64,000 nt of DNA from Bacteroidales bacterium (GTDB lineage: Bacteria; Bacteroidota; Bacteroidia; Bacteroidales; GCA-2748055). The translations under genes and the position numbers were made by a program. The stretch is from contig JACJXF010000013.1 in the NCBI GenBank assembly GCA_020636775.1, forward strand, positions 1 to 64,000. Direction: 5' to 3'. Below the pieces are notes generated by a model. It worked only from the letters and a program-made list of their open reading frames with translations, made no database searches and had not been told where the DNA came from. Positions 43,724-53,275 of this stretch are shown here, in pieces. Position 1 is the first letter of the stretch; each line of letters begins with the position of its first letter.

Positions 43724-46162
43724 ATGAAATACGGTCACTTTGACGACAAAAACCGGGAATATGTAATTACCAGACCCGATACTCCCTGGCCCTGGATCAA
43801 TTATCTGGGCAATGAAGATTTCTTTTCCCTGATCTCCAACACTGCCGGAGGATATTCATTTTATAAGGATGCCAAATTCAGGCGAATAAATCGTTACCGT
43901 TACAACGGTGTTCCCATGGACAACGGAGGGAAATATTTCTATATAAACGATGGGGAAAATGTTTGGTCACCCGGATGGAAACCCTGCAAAACCCCTCTCG
44001 ATTCCTATGAATGCCGCCACGGAATGAACTATACCCGTATTACCGGTGTAAAAAACGGAATCTCAGCATCAGTCCTTTATTTTGTCCCTCTGAAAACATG
44101 GGCTGAAGTCCAGAAACTGAGTCTGACCAATCATTCGAAACAAACGAGAAAAATAAAAATATTTTCTCTTGTGGAATGGTGCCTCTGGAATGCTGCTTCA
44201 GATATGGAGAATTTTCAAAGAAATTTTTCAACAGGTGAAGTTGAGATTGAAGACTCCGTGCTATATCATAAAACTGAGTATAAGGAAAGAAGAGATCATT
44301 ATGCATATTATTCGGTCAATACCAAAGTGAAGGGCTTTGATACGGACCGTGAGAGTTTCGTGGGTCTTTATAACGGTTTTGAGAATCCACAGGCAGTTAT
44401 GGCAGGAAAATCAAATGATTCTGTTGCGCATGGCTGGTCTCCTGTTGCTTCTCATTACCTTGAAATAGAACTTAAACCCGGAGAGCAAAAGGATTTAATA
44501 TTTGTCCTGGGCTATGTAGAAAATAAAGAAGATGAAAAGTGGGAATCGAAAAATGTGATTAACAAGAAAAAGGCTAAGGAAACCATTGCCCTTTTTGACA
44601 CATCTGCCAAGGTCGACAAAGCTATGGACGATTTGAGAAAATACTGGGATGAGCTTTTGGGCGTTTATACTCTCGATTCGGGCGATGAGAAACTCGATCG
44701 AATGGTAAACATATGGAATCAGTACCAGTGTATGGTTACCTTCTGCTTTTCACGTTCCGCTTCCTTTTTTGAGTCGGGAATAGGTAGGGGGATGGGTTTC
44801 CGCGATTCCAACCAGGATCTTGCCGGATTTGTGCATCAGATACCGGAAAGGGCAAGGGAAAGAATACTTGATATTGCAGCTACTCAATTCCCCGATGGGG
44901 GTTGTTACCATCAGTACCAGCCACTCACCAAAAAAGGAAATAATGATATCGGCGGAGGATTTAATGACGATCCTCTCTGGCTCATATTCGGAACCATAAC
45001 CTATATTAAGGAAACCGGCGACATGGGAATTCTGGATGAAATGGTTCCTTTCGACAATGATGATTCCCTGGCCCGCACACTGTTTGATCACCTTACCGTG
45101 TCGTTCGATCATGTTGTCAATAACCTCGGTCCCCACGGACTTCCGCTCATTGGAAGAGCCGACTGGAATGACTGCCTTAACCTGAACTGCTTCTCTAACG
45201 ATCCGAATGAGTCTTTTCAGACAACTGAAAATCAATCTGAAGGTACTCAGGCCGAGTCCCTTATGATTGCGGGGATGTTTGTGGTTTACGGTCAGGACTA
45301 TGTTGAATTATGCAGAATGCTCGGAAAGACCGGTGAAGCCTCCCGCGCCCAGGTGCAGGTTAATGCTATGAACAATGCTGTTAAAAAAAATGGATGGGAT
45401 GGGGAATGGTTCCTCAGAGCTTATGATTATTATGGGAATAAGGTTGGCAGCCATGAAAATGAAGAGGGAAAGATTTTCATCGAAAGTCAGGGCTGGTGCA
45501 CCATGGCAGGAATTGGACTGGATGAGGGCTTGTGTGAAAAATCCCTCGATTCGGTAAAAGAAAGACTCGACACCCCGTATGGAATTGTGCTCAATAATCC
45601 GGCATTCACAAAGTATTATATCGAATACGGTGAGATATCTACATATCCCCCGGGATACAAGGAGAATGCAGGAATATTCTGCCATAACAATCCATGGATA
45701 ATGATTGGTGAAACCTTGCTGGGCAGGGGAGAGCAGGCATGGGAATACTACAGGAAGATTTGTCCTGCTTATCTTGAGGATATCAGTGAACTTCACAAAA
45801 CCGAACCCTACGTCTATTCGCAGATGATAGCCGGTAAGGACGCATGGAAACCGGGGGAGGCGAAAAACTCTTGGCTGACAGGTACGGCAGCGTGGAACTA
45901 CTATGCCATTACACAGTATATTCTTGGAATTAAACCTGATTACGACGGACTCATTGTTGATCCCTGTATTCCGGGCGACTGGAAAGGATTTACAGTAAAT
46001 CGTAAATTCAGGGGAGGGAGGTATTCAATCCATATTTCCAACCCCGCAGGGGTTTCAAAAGGAGTACAAAAAATTTACCTTGATGGCATTGAAATTAAAG
46101 GGAACAAGATACCCCTGCCCGAAAGCGGAAAAGATTATAAGGTTGAAGTAATAATGGGATGA
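43724..46162 (+). CDS. Cellobiose phosphorylase, GH94
   Basis: An 812-aa cytoplasmic enzyme splitting cellobiose with phosphate into glucose 1-phosphate and glucose, saving one ATP. It matches the clostridial cellobiose phosphorylase I remember along its whole length, with TPWPWINYLGNEDFFSLIS at the start, FRDSNQDLAGFVHQIPERARERI, GGGFNDDPLWLI, and the catalytic aspartate region GRADWNDCLNLN (Asp480/Asp483). C-terminal KPDYDGLIVDPCIPGDW and EVIMG also fit. Length is that of Cbp, not cellodextrin phosphorylase (near 1000). It works with the upstream symporter. No hexokinase or phosphoglucomutase is nearby. A small GAACAT/ATGTTC hairpin begins at 46161, overlapping the stop codon. Confidence 0.94.
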   Translation: MKYGHFDDKNREYVITRPDTPWPWINYLGNEDFFSLISNTAGGYSFYKDAKFRRINRYRYNGVPMDNGGKYFYINDGENVWSPGWKPCKTPLDSYECRHGMNYTRITGVKNGISASVLYFVPLKTWAEVQKLSLTNHSKQTRKIKIFSLVEWCLWNAASDMENFQRNFSTGEVEIEDSVLYHKTEYKERRDHYAYYSVNTKVKGFDTDRESFVGLYNGFENPQAVMAGKSNDSVAHGWSPVASHYLEIELKPGEQKDLIFVLGYVENKEDEKWESKNVINKKKAKETIALFDTSAKVDKAMDDLRKYWDELLGVYTLDSGDEKLDRMVNIWNQYQCMVTFCFSRSASFFESGIGRGMGFRDSNQDLAGFVHQIPERARERILDIAATQFPDGGCYHQYQPLTKKGNNDIGGGFNDDPLWLIFGTITYIKETGDMGILDEMVPFDNDDSLARTLFDHLTVSFDHVVNNLGPHGLPLIGRADWNDCLNLNCFSNDPNESFQTTENQSEGTQAESLMIAGMFVVYGQDYVELCRMLGKTGEASRAQVQVNAMNNAVKKNGWDGEWFLRAYDYYGNKVGSHENEEGKIFIESQGWCTMAGIGLDEGLCEKSLDSVKERLDTPYGIVLNNPAFTKYYIEYGEISTYPPGYKENAGIFCHNNPWIMIGETLLGRGEQAWEYYRKICPAYLEDISELHKTEPYVYSQMIAGKDAWKPGEAKNSWLTGTAAWNYYAITQYILGIKPDYDGLIVDPCIPGDWKGFTVNRKFRGGRYSIHISNPAGVSKGVQKIYLDGIEIKGNKIPLPESGKDYKVEVIMG

Positions 46163-46384
46163 ACATAATGTTCAGAACAAAGAAAAATGATTTAAGGACT
46201 TTAGCATCTGACAAATTTTTTGTATTATTGATAGTTATTTTCGGAATCAGGGGAAAAACGGAATAGATTGTTTACCAAAGCATTACGTTCTCATCTGAAC
46301 TGTTTTAATCCGAAAGTTTCGCTTAGCACCAATCAGGATCGTTTTTTTGATGTAATTTAGTACCCAATTTAAAAAATAAGAATA

Positions 46385-47515
46385 ATGAAATTTGTCGTTT
46401 CAAGTACTGAACTTCTGAATCACCTTCAATCGGTCAGCAGAGTAATTAGTACCAAAAATACCCTGCCAATTCTTGATAATTTCCTGTTTTCGCTTAAAGG
46501 CAAGCAGCTTGAGATTACCGCCTCCGACCTTGAATCAACTCTTATCACAAAACTGACTCTGGCGAATGCAAGCGAAAATGGCAAAATTGCTATCCCGGCC
46601 CGTATCCTCACCGATACCCTGAAAGAATTTTCAGATCAGCCGCTGACGTTTGAGATAAACCAGGATACTCATAATATTGTGATTAACTCTGAAAACGGGA
46701 GATTCACCATAATGGGTCAGAATGGCGATGAATTTCCTCAGATGCCGGTACTCAAGGATGATAAAAAAGTTTCCATGGATGTGGATGCAGAACTTCTGCT
46801 TTCCGGTATTGTGAAAACTGTTTTTGCTACTGCCGATGATGAGCTTCGCCCGGTTATGAACGGAATTTTTATCGAAATGTCACCCGATGATCTGACATTC
46901 GTGGCTTCCGACGCACATAAACTGGTGCGTTATAAAAGGACCGACGGAAAAGCTGACGCATCTGCTTCTTTCATCCTCCCAAAAAAACCTGCAAACCTTT
47001 TAAAGAATATTCTTCCAAAGCAGGACAGTGTTGTCAAAATAGAATTTGATGAAAAGAATGCTTCATTTACCTTAACTGATTATACACTGGTTTGTCGCCT
47101 GGTTGAAGGAAACTACCCCAGTTATAACTCCGTTATACCCACAGAAAATCCAAATAAACTGCATATCGACAGGCTGGAACTCTATAATACCCTGCGTCGT
47201 GTATCCGTTTTTTCAAATCAGGCTTCCAATCTTATTAAGCTTCAGCTGAAGGGAAACCAGATAACCATTTCTGCTCAGGATATAGATTTTTCCATTTCAG
47301 CCTACGAAAGACTAAATTGTCTGTATGAAGGTGATGACATGGAAATTGGATTTAAATCCACATTCCTGATTGAAATACTTTCTAACCTGGCTTCTACCGA
47401 AGTGGTTATGGAACTTAGTGATCCAACCAGGGCAGGGCTTATTCTGCCGGCTGAAACAGCCAACGAGAACGAAGATGTTTTGATGCTGCTGATGCCTATG
47501 ATGATAAACGCCTGA
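46385..47515 (+). CDS. dnaN: DNA polymerase III sliding clamp, beta subunit
   Basis: A 376-aa clamp loading polymerase onto DNA. The N-terminus MKFVVSSTELLNHLQSVSRVI, SKNTLPILDNFLF and the C-terminal MLLMPMMIN (the family's conserved PMR-like end) are typical. Three repeated clamp domains are spaced along the chain. Upstream is a 222-bp gap after the phosphorylase gene with a weak -7 (TAATTTAG at 46353). Downstream a hairpin separates it from the exonuclease gene. Confidence 0.97.
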   Translation: MKFVVSSTELLNHLQSVSRVISTKNTLPILDNFLFSLKGKQLEITASDLESTLITKLTLANASENGKIAIPARILTDTLKEFSDQPLTFEINQDTHNIVINSENGRFTIMGQNGDEFPQMPVLKDDKKVSMDVDAELLLSGIVKTVFATADDELRPVMNGIFIEMSPDDLTFVASDAHKLVRYKRTDGKADASASFILPKKPANLLKNILPKQDSVVKIEFDEKNASFTLTDYTLVCRLVEGNYPSYNSVIPTENPNKLHIDRLELYNTLRRVSVFSNQASNLIKLQLKGNQITISAQDIDFSISAYERLNCLYEGDDMEIGFKSTFLIEILSNLASTEVVMELSDPTRAGLILPAETANENEDVLMLLMPMMINA

Positions 47516-47550
47516 TAAACAGGAAGACCTTAATCAAATATTCAAATCCT

Positions 47551-47595
47551 AACACGCAGGGTCGTAATCATAATCGATACTGCGTGTTTACTTTT
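47551..47595 (+). terminator. Hairpin with short T-run between dnaN and exonuclease gene
   Basis: Nine-bp perfect stem AACACGCAG (47551-47559) with CTGCGTGTT (47580-47588), 20-base loop holding an inner TCG/CGA pair, followed by TACTTTTTAC. It could be an intrinsic terminator or attenuator 36 bp after the dnaN stop, although the loop is large. Confidence 0.45.
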
Positions 47596-47606
47596 TACAA
47601 AACAAC

Positions 47607-48374
47607 ATGCAGCTTAACCTTAAAAATCCGATTGTTTTTTTTGATCTTGAAACAACAGGTATCAATATTGCAAACGACCGGATTGTTGAACTTTCCTATC
47701 TCAAAGTTGAACCCAATGGAAAGGAAAGTACTAAAACCATGCTGATTAATCCTACCATTCCTATTCCACCCGAATCGACCGAAATTCATGGAATCACGGA
47801 TGAGCAGGTAAAAGATGCTCCGACCTTCATGTCAATCGCAAAAAACCTGGCCCGTGAAATTGAAGGATGCGATCTGGCCGGATATAACTCAAATAAATTT
47901 GATATTCCTTTGCTGGCAGAAGAATTCCTGCGTGCAGAAGTTGATATTGATTTCACCAAAAGGAAATTTATTGACGTCCAGGTGATTTTTCATAAGATGG
48001 AACAAAGGACACTGGGCGCTGCCTACAAGTTTTATTGCGACAGGGATCTGGAAAATGCTCACAGTGCAGAGGCCGATACACGGGCAACCTATGAGATATT
48101 AAAAGCACAGCTCGATCGATATCCGGCTCTTGAAAATGATATGGCTTCCCTGGCTGAATTTTCATCCCATAACAGGAATGTGGATTTTGCAGGGAGAATC
48201 GTTTATAATGAAAAAAAGATTGAAGTTTTTAACTTTGGGAAATATAAAGGGAAGTCGGTTGAAGAGGTCCTGGCAACAGATCCGGGTTATTATGGCTGGA
48301 TGATGAATGGTGATTTCCCTCTTCATACAAAAAAAGTTTTAACCAATATTAAACTGAGAACCTTTGGCAAATAA
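47607..48374 (+). CDS. DnaQ-like 3'-5' exonuclease (DEDDh)
   Basis: A 255-aa exonuclease. The DEDDh motifs are complete: FFDLETTG (Asp/Glu), HGITDEQ, YNSNKFDIPLL (Asp), and HSAEADTRATYEIL (His/Asp). The C-terminal part has FNFGKYKGKSVEEVL, a small domain often attached in Bacteroidota DnaQ-like proteins. It could proofread DNA or act on RNA. It lies next to dnaN and on the same strand, which fits a role in replication, but is not proof. The start at 47607 gives a normal N-terminus. Confidence 0.93.
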   Translation: MQLNLKNPIVFFDLETTGINIANDRIVELSYLKVEPNGKESTKTMLINPTIPIPPESTEIHGITDEQVKDAPTFMSIAKNLAREIEGCDLAGYNSNKFDIPLLAEEFLRAEVDIDFTKRKFIDVQVIFHKMEQRTLGAAYKFYCDRDLENAHSAEADTRATYEILKAQLDRYPALENDMASLAEFSSHNRNVDFAGRIVYNEKKIEVFNFGKYKGKSVEEVLATDPGYYGWMMNGDFPLHTKKVLTNIKLRTFGK

Positions 48375-48436
48375 AGGCCCATCGCCTGAAAATGTATTCG
48401 CCGGTTCTTGGTTGAACATCCTCAAAATATCTAAGA

Positions 48437-49048
48437 ATGAAAATAATTTGTATAGGCCGAAACTACATTGACCATGCTAAGGAATTAAATAATCCTGTTC
48501 CTGCAAAGCCTGTGTTTTTTATGAAACCTGATTCGGCACTGGTCATCCGAAATCGACCCTTTTTCTACCCCGATTTTTCCAATGATATCCATCATGAGAT
48601 TGAGGTGGTAATAAAAATTAATCGTCTTGGAAGATCTATTGCACCCGAATTTGCATCGCGATACTATTCTGAAATTGCTCTTGGAGTTGATTTCACTGCC
48701 CGCGATCTGCAGGCGGAATGCAAGAAAAACGGACTCCCATGGGAAATTGCCAAGGGATTCGATTATTCAGCTCCCCTTAGTAAATTCCTGCCTGTTGAAA
48801 AATTCAAGGACGTGCACAATCTGGATTTCCATTTGGATATTAACGGACAGAGAGCACAGACCGGAAATACATCAGATATGATCTTCTCCTTCGAACAGTT
48901 AATTTCATATGTTTCGGGATTTGTAACCCTGAAAACCGGAGACCTCATATATACAGGAACTCCTGCCGGAGTGGGCCCGGTTAAGATTGGTGACAGGCTT
49001 ACCGCTTATCTGGATGGAACCAGGATGATGGATTTCCCGGTTAAATAA
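48437..49048 (+). CDS. Fumarylacetoacetate hydrolase (FAH) family protein
   Basis: A 203-aa member of the FAH/isomerase/decarboxylase superfamily acting on C-C bonds next to carbonyls. Marks: CIGRNYIDHAKELNN at the start, HHEIEVVIKI (metal Glu residues), GVDFTARDLQAECKK, and TGTPAGVGPVKIGD near the end. Substrate is unknown; related enzymes are acylpyruvate hydrolases or oxaloacetate decarboxylases. The gene ends 5 bp from the convergent haem lipoprotein gene. Confidence 0.92.
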   Translation: MKIICIGRNYIDHAKELNNPVPAKPVFFMKPDSALVIRNRPFFYPDFSNDIHHEIEVVIKINRLGRSIAPEFASRYYSEIALGVDFTARDLQAECKKNGLPWEIAKGFDYSAPLSKFLPVEKFKDVHNLDFHLDINGQRAQTGNTSDMIFSFEQLISYVSGFVTLKTGDLIYTGTPAGVGPVKIGDRLTAYLDGTRMMDFPVK

Positions 49049-49053
49049 CAGAA

Positions 49054-49371
49054 TTACCTCCCCCGTGTAACATATTTGCTTAATAAGCTTGCATCTGCAG
49101 CTGATATCCCGGTTCTAGGAACCATATTCTGTAAAATACTTCGCCAGCCTGATGCAGAATAATTATCCGGAGAATAATAGCCATGGCACGCACCGCAGTT
49201 ATTAATATAAATCGTTCTGCCCTTCTGCAGATCTGAAAGGGAGGCCGTTGCTGATACATCCGCACTGGTTGGGACATAAAGTGACCCGGTATCAGCCTGA
49301 TTCTTGCTGCATGAACTGATTGCAGGCAGAAGAATTCCCATCATTAAAATAATCGCTCTGCTCTTTTTCAT
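49054..49371 (-). CDS. Small mono-haem c-type cytochrome lipoprotein
   Basis: A 105-aa protein starting MKKSRAII, with a lipobox ISSC (Cys at about 21) and one haem-binding CGACH near residue 62, followed by a Met at about 81 (MVPRTG) that could be the distal ligand. It should be an envelope-anchored single-haem c cytochrome. The frame reaches back to 49407; the ATG at 49371 gives a normal signal. No oxidase, reductase or maturation genes are adjacent, so its electron partner is unknown. Confidence 0.82.
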   Translation of the reverse strand: MKKSRAIILMMGILLPAISSCSKNQADTGSLYVPTSADVSATASLSDLQKGRTIYINNCGACHGYYSPDNYSASGWRSILQNMVPRTGISAADASLLSKYVTRGR

Positions 49372-49482
49372 TTTCTTATTTCTCGGGAAAACGCCACAGT
49401 TCAGCATTAAAGTATTCTGATGAGATGAATTAAAGGTTAAAAATTACTAAAGGATTTTTGTCTGCGAAGGAGACTCTTAGCA

Positions 49483-50331
49483 TTAATTCGAACACCATTC
49501 TTTTCTCAGGTTTTCAAAAAATGTCTTTTCATACATTCCTGTATGCTCTGTAATGGCCGATGAACAGAGGCTTTCTACCGAATTTACACCTCCGAGTATC
49601 TGGCGGTAAAACATTTTTACGATATGGACAGGACCATGATCGATACTCCTCCCGCTTGGGTCTTTTCTTAACTGTGCATTGTACTGCCGGAAGAAATTCT
49701 CCAGTGTATCATAACGCGGGGTATGAATTTTTATCATCCCCGGAAAGCTGATGCACTGCATCATAAAATTTCCGAACCTCCTGCTGGCATTGGAGATTAC
49801 CTGTTGACCGAGTTCTTCGATGGAAACTCCCCTGAGAAGGTAAATCTCACTGTAACGGTATATTCCGCAGTAACTAAAGGCATCGAGGTCATCGCAGAGA
49901 TTAAGGACTGAAAGGTAGTTTATTTCTTTAGCAACGTTCAGCCCGTTTGGAATCAGGTAGGATTTATCGTCGTGTTTTTCAATGGCATCAAACATCTGAT
50001 CGCTGAAGGTATCTCCGGGCTTTGAGTGCAATGCAAGGTATTCCTTACAGATGCGCCGGCTTTCCCTGCCATGATCTTCTTCCTGGTTAACACTCATGCC
50101 CGTATCATGGAAAAAGACTGCTATTATCAGCTCCTCAAGCGAATGAGCATCAATCCGTGTTCCGCGCTTTTCAAGTTCAGGCAGAAAGTCTTTCACATAA
50201 TTCCATACACGCAAATGATGATCCTCATTGTGCGATGGAAGAGGATTATCGGCAAATATTTCCTTAACGTACCGGTAAAGTTCTGATAGGTATTTGTCTT
50301 CTGCAGCTGCAATCAATTCCCCTAATTCCAT
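49483..50331 (-). CDS. HD-domain phosphohydrolase-like protein
   Basis: A 282-aa cytoplasmic protein. The HD metal motif is intact: HNEDHHLRVW (His at 34-39) and FFHDTGMS (His75-Asp76), with later Asp residues at NLCDDLDAF. HD enzymes cut phosphoester bonds of nucleotides. No second domain or GGDEF/GYP signature is present, so a nucleotidase or dNTPase-like role is open. It lies between pyk and the haem lipoprotein gene, same strand, 111 bp upstream of the latter. Confidence 0.85.
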   Translation of the reverse strand: MELGELIAAAEDKYLSELYRYVKEIFADNPLPSHNEDHHLRVWNYVKDFLPELEKRGTRIDAHSLEELIIAVFFHDTGMSVNQEEDHGRESRRICKEYLALHSKPGDTFSDQMFDAIEKHDDKSYLIPNGLNVAKEINYLSVLNLCDDLDAFSYCGIYRYSEIYLLRGVSIEELGQQVISNASRRFGNFMMQCISFPGMIKIHTPRYDTLENFFRQYNAQLRKDPSGRSIDHGPVHIVKMFYRQILGGVNSVESLCSSAITEHTGMYEKTFFENLRKEWCSN

Positions 50332-50394
50332 GGTATTTTCATCTCTTTTTTTTCCCGGCCGTAAATCTTTCGTCGCTTTCCCTTGCCCTTTAAA

Positions 50395-51822
50395 TTAAAT
50401 GTAATTCAGCTTAAGCATATTGGTTTTTCCTCTCTCCAAAACAGGCATACTACCAACACTTACAACCACATCCCCGTGTTTTATAAGATTCTTTTTAAGC
50501 AGGAATTGAAGAGATGCATTGATATAAGCCTCCATAGTCTGATGCTGCTCAGATTCAAATGCCCTTACACCCCAGACCAGACTCAGAACCGGTAAAAGGC
50601 TTTTATTCATTGTGAATGCGAATATTCCGGCTTTTGGACGATAGGAAGAGATTCTGAAGGCGGTGTAACCCGAATGCGTGAAGGTGATGATTGCCCTGGC
50701 CTGAGTTTGTTCTGCCATGGCGCAGGCATTGTAACAGATGGAATCGGGAAGAAAGGTTCTGGTAAATTCTTTGGGCGGATGGTTTCGGAAATATTTGAAT
50801 CCGTTATCTTCAGTCCAGTCAATTATCTTCTGCATCGAATTTATTACTCCGACCGGAAATTTCCCCGTTGAAGTTTCTCCGCTGAGCATCAGTGTGTCGG
50901 CTCCATCCAGAACTGCATTCGCCACATCTGTTGCTTCTGCACGGGTGGGTCTGAAGTTGGTAATCATGCTCTCCATCATCTGGGTGGCAATAATTACGGG
51001 TTTCGACTGGTTAATGCATTTTTCAACTATTTGTTTCTGGAGCATGGGTACCCTGTCGAAATCCACCTCCACTCCCAAATCTCCTCTGGCAACCATTATA
51101 GCATCGGTCATATCAATTATCTGATCTATTTCATTGATAGCCTCAGGCTTTTCAATTTTCGCAATTATACGCGTATTTTTTTTGCTTTGCTTGATTAGTG
51201 CTTTAAGATCGATAATATCGTTTACCGAGCGCACGAACGACAAAGCAATCCAGTCGACATTATGCTCCAGAGCAAAAATAGCATCTTCCTTGTCCTTTTC
51301 AGTCAGACTCGGCAGTGATACTTTTGTATGTGGGAGATTAACTCCCTTTTTCGATGAAAGGATTCCCCCATAAATAACCCTGGTTGTAACAGTATCTTTC
51401 CGGTTGGTATCGGTAACCTCAAGCTTGATTTTACCATCGTCAATAAGTATTATCTCACCAATTTTAACATCGCGCGGAAGCAGCTCATACGACATATAGG
51501 CCTTTTCTGCTGTTCCCTCGCATTTCTCTGAAACGAGTTTAAAACTTGAACCATTTACCAGCTCAACACCATTATTTTCAACAACACCGATCCGGAGTTT
51601 GGGTCCCTGCAAATCGGCCAGGATAGCAACGTTTGCATCAAGTTCCTGATTTAATTCCCGAATGGTTTGAATATTTTTAAGATGATCCTCATGCGAGCCA
51701 TGTGAAAAATTCAGACGGCATACATCGATTCCTTCTTCAAACATTTGCCTTAAAACATCTTTCTCCTGAGATGCAGGTCCCAGTGTGGCAATAACCTTTG
51801 TGTGCGAGCGTTCGTTTCTCAT
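50395..51822 (-). CDS. pyk: Pyruvate kinase
   Basis: A 475-aa enzyme making pyruvate and ATP from phosphoenolpyruvate. Marks: CRLNFSHGSHEDHL near the N-terminus, MVARGDLGVEV (metal and phosphate region), ATQMMESMI and RAEATDVANAVLDGADTLMLSGETSTG. Length and the C-terminal regulatory-type domain are normal. It is monocistronic, with 190 bp upstream containing no clear promoter. It provides the last ATP step of glycolysis for sugars from the xylan/cellobiose block. Confidence 0.97.
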   Translation of the reverse strand: MRNERSHTKVIATLGPASQEKDVLRQMFEEGIDVCRLNFSHGSHEDHLKNIQTIRELNQELDANVAILADLQGPKLRIGVVENNGVELVNGSSFKLVSEKCEGTAEKAYMSYELLPRDVKIGEIILIDDGKIKLEVTDTNRKDTVTTRVIYGGILSSKKGVNLPHTKVSLPSLTEKDKEDAIFALEHNVDWIALSFVRSVNDIIDLKALIKQSKKNTRIIAKIEKPEAINEIDQIIDMTDAIMVARGDLGVEVDFDRVPMLQKQIVEKCINQSKPVIIATQMMESMITNFRPTRAEATDVANAVLDGADTLMLSGETSTGKFPVGVINSMQKIIDWTEDNGFKYFRNHPPKEFTRTFLPDSICYNACAMAEQTQARAIITFTHSGYTAFRISSYRPKAGIFAFTMNKSLLPVLSLVWGVRAFESEQHQTMEAYINASLQFLLKKNLIKHGDVVVSVGSMPVLERGKTNMLKLNYI

Positions 51823-52013
51823 AAATTAATTTTTAGTAGGAGTAAAGCTATGAAAAAAATACCTTTCAGCGAGTGTTTTTGAAAGGGCAGTGAATTTTTG
51901 TCGATTCAGGATAAGTACCGTAAACCCTATCTGCTCATCTCTTTGTCAGATTTTCAGGGGTGGAACAGGTTTCCTGAAATATTCAATCCAAATAAGCAAA
52001 TATAAATTGCTGC

Positions 52014-52649
52014 CTATCTTTCCTTAGCCAGCAAACCAAAATCCATTACACAGTTGTAACGATACGTCTTGTGAGGTTGAATGGAAACTCCCACGGAATC
52101 ATATCCCGGATTAAGCATATTCAGCCTGTGACCAAGGTTCGATATATCCTGATCCACCAGAAGCTGTAAAACAATATCAATCGCATAATCATATCCATAT
52201 GCACAGTTTTCCGCAACCCCATTATATTTTTTCATCAATGGCTTAAATCGCTGTTCAAATCCCTGGTGTCCTACCTGACCGTTTTTTCCTGATTTTATTG
52301 CATGACCTTCGGCAACTTCATACAGGTCTTTTTCGGGAAAAAGCAGCTTCAGATTCTTTACATTTTTAAGGTCACGATACAAGGATTTTGAGTAACGGCT
52401 GGGCTTTTGACCTTCCATGTAGGTATCAAGAAATGTTTCTGAGAATAGTGGCCCATCGGTACGGGCTAAATTGGTAATCAATATTACCAGTTTCTCCTCA
52501 CTGCTCAAATAATTCGCATTAACCGCTGTGTTAGCCTTCGCAATGGTAGCGGAATCCCATCTTTTCCAGATTTTTTCATCTACATATTTCTGAGCGTAGA
52601 TTAGTGATAACGGAGCCAGCAGCAGGGAAAACAATAGAATTTTTTTCAT
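52014..52649 (-). CDS. Exported CAP (SCP/PR1)-domain protein
   Basis: A 211-aa protein with signal peptide (about 1-19, LIYAQ). The CAP fold is recognisable by HAIKSGKNGQVGHQGFEQR, GVAENCAYGYDYAID and ISNLGHRLNMLNPGYDSVGVS, including the His/Glu residues that line the CAP cavity. Bacterial CAP proteins have no agreed enzymatic role; binding of lipids, or protease-like activity, has been proposed. It is alone, with 131 bp to the next gene upstream. Confidence 0.88.
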   Translation of the reverse strand: MKKILLFSLLLAPLSLIYAQKYVDEKIWKRWDSATIAKANTAVNANYLSSEEKLVILITNLARTDGPLFSETFLDTYMEGQKPSRYSKSLYRDLKNVKNLKLLFPEKDLYEVAEGHAIKSGKNGQVGHQGFEQRFKPLMKKYNGVAENCAYGYDYAIDIVLQLLVDQDISNLGHRLNMLNPGYDSVGVSIQPHKTYRYNCVMDFGLLAKER

Positions 52650-52780
52650 AAATAAATGTTTGCGGTAAACTCATTCAGATATGAGTGGATAACCCGGTTT
52701 CCCGGATAATTGTTCAGTTATGTCAATGGATTTTTTTTAGGGGGAAGGATATGATTCAGTCCGGACTCCCAGAATCATCT

Positions 52781-53242
52781 CTAGGAATTTTCGTGCCAGG
52801 AGTTTCCCTGTATGTCCCTGATCATATAAATATCATAATTTGTGAATGCAAAGAAGCCAAGTTTCTTATACATCTTCTTGGCAATTTGATTTTCTTTGTG
52901 AACCTCAAGTTTTACCTGCGACCCTTGTTTTCTGAGCCATGCTATAGCTTCCTCTCCCAGGCGGGTTCCATATCCTTTTCCCTGATAATCAGGTTTAATG
53001 GCAAAATGGTGCAGCATCATTCTTCTGCCATCGAAGGTTATCCAGCAGGAACCCATAAGGGTATTATTCCGGATATCTTCCATAATCATTAATCTGCCTC
53101 CGATTTTAAGGCAATTGCGGATTATCTTTTCATTATCCCCTCTTTCAGGATTACCAATTCCGGTTTCCTTCCAAAGTCTAAGTAGTTGAGGATAATCAGT
53201 GGGTTCATAATCCCGTGTAATAATGTGCTTTTTATCAGGCAT
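52781..53242 (-). CDS. GNAT family N-acetyltransferase
   Basis: A 153-aa acetyltransferase using acetyl-CoA. The pyrophosphate-binding motif HHFAIKPDYQGKGYGTRLGEEAI (shown by the QGKGYG core) and the C-terminal EVHKENQIAKKMYKKLGF are diagnostic. Substrate is unknown (amine or peptide N-terminus). It starts 33 bp after the NfeD protein stop on the same strand and may be the end of the mqnA-nfeD transcript. Confidence 0.9.
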   Translation of the reverse strand: MPDKKHIITRDYEPTDYPQLLRLWKETGIGNPERGDNEKIIRNCLKIGGRLMIMEDIRNNTLMGSCWITFDGRRMMLHHFAIKPDYQGKGYGTRLGEEAIAWLRKQGSQVKLEVHKENQIAKKMYKKLGFFAFTNYDIYMIRDIQGNSWHENS

Positions 53243-53275
53243 GATCCTGCAAAATTATTCAAAAAATCCTGTTCA

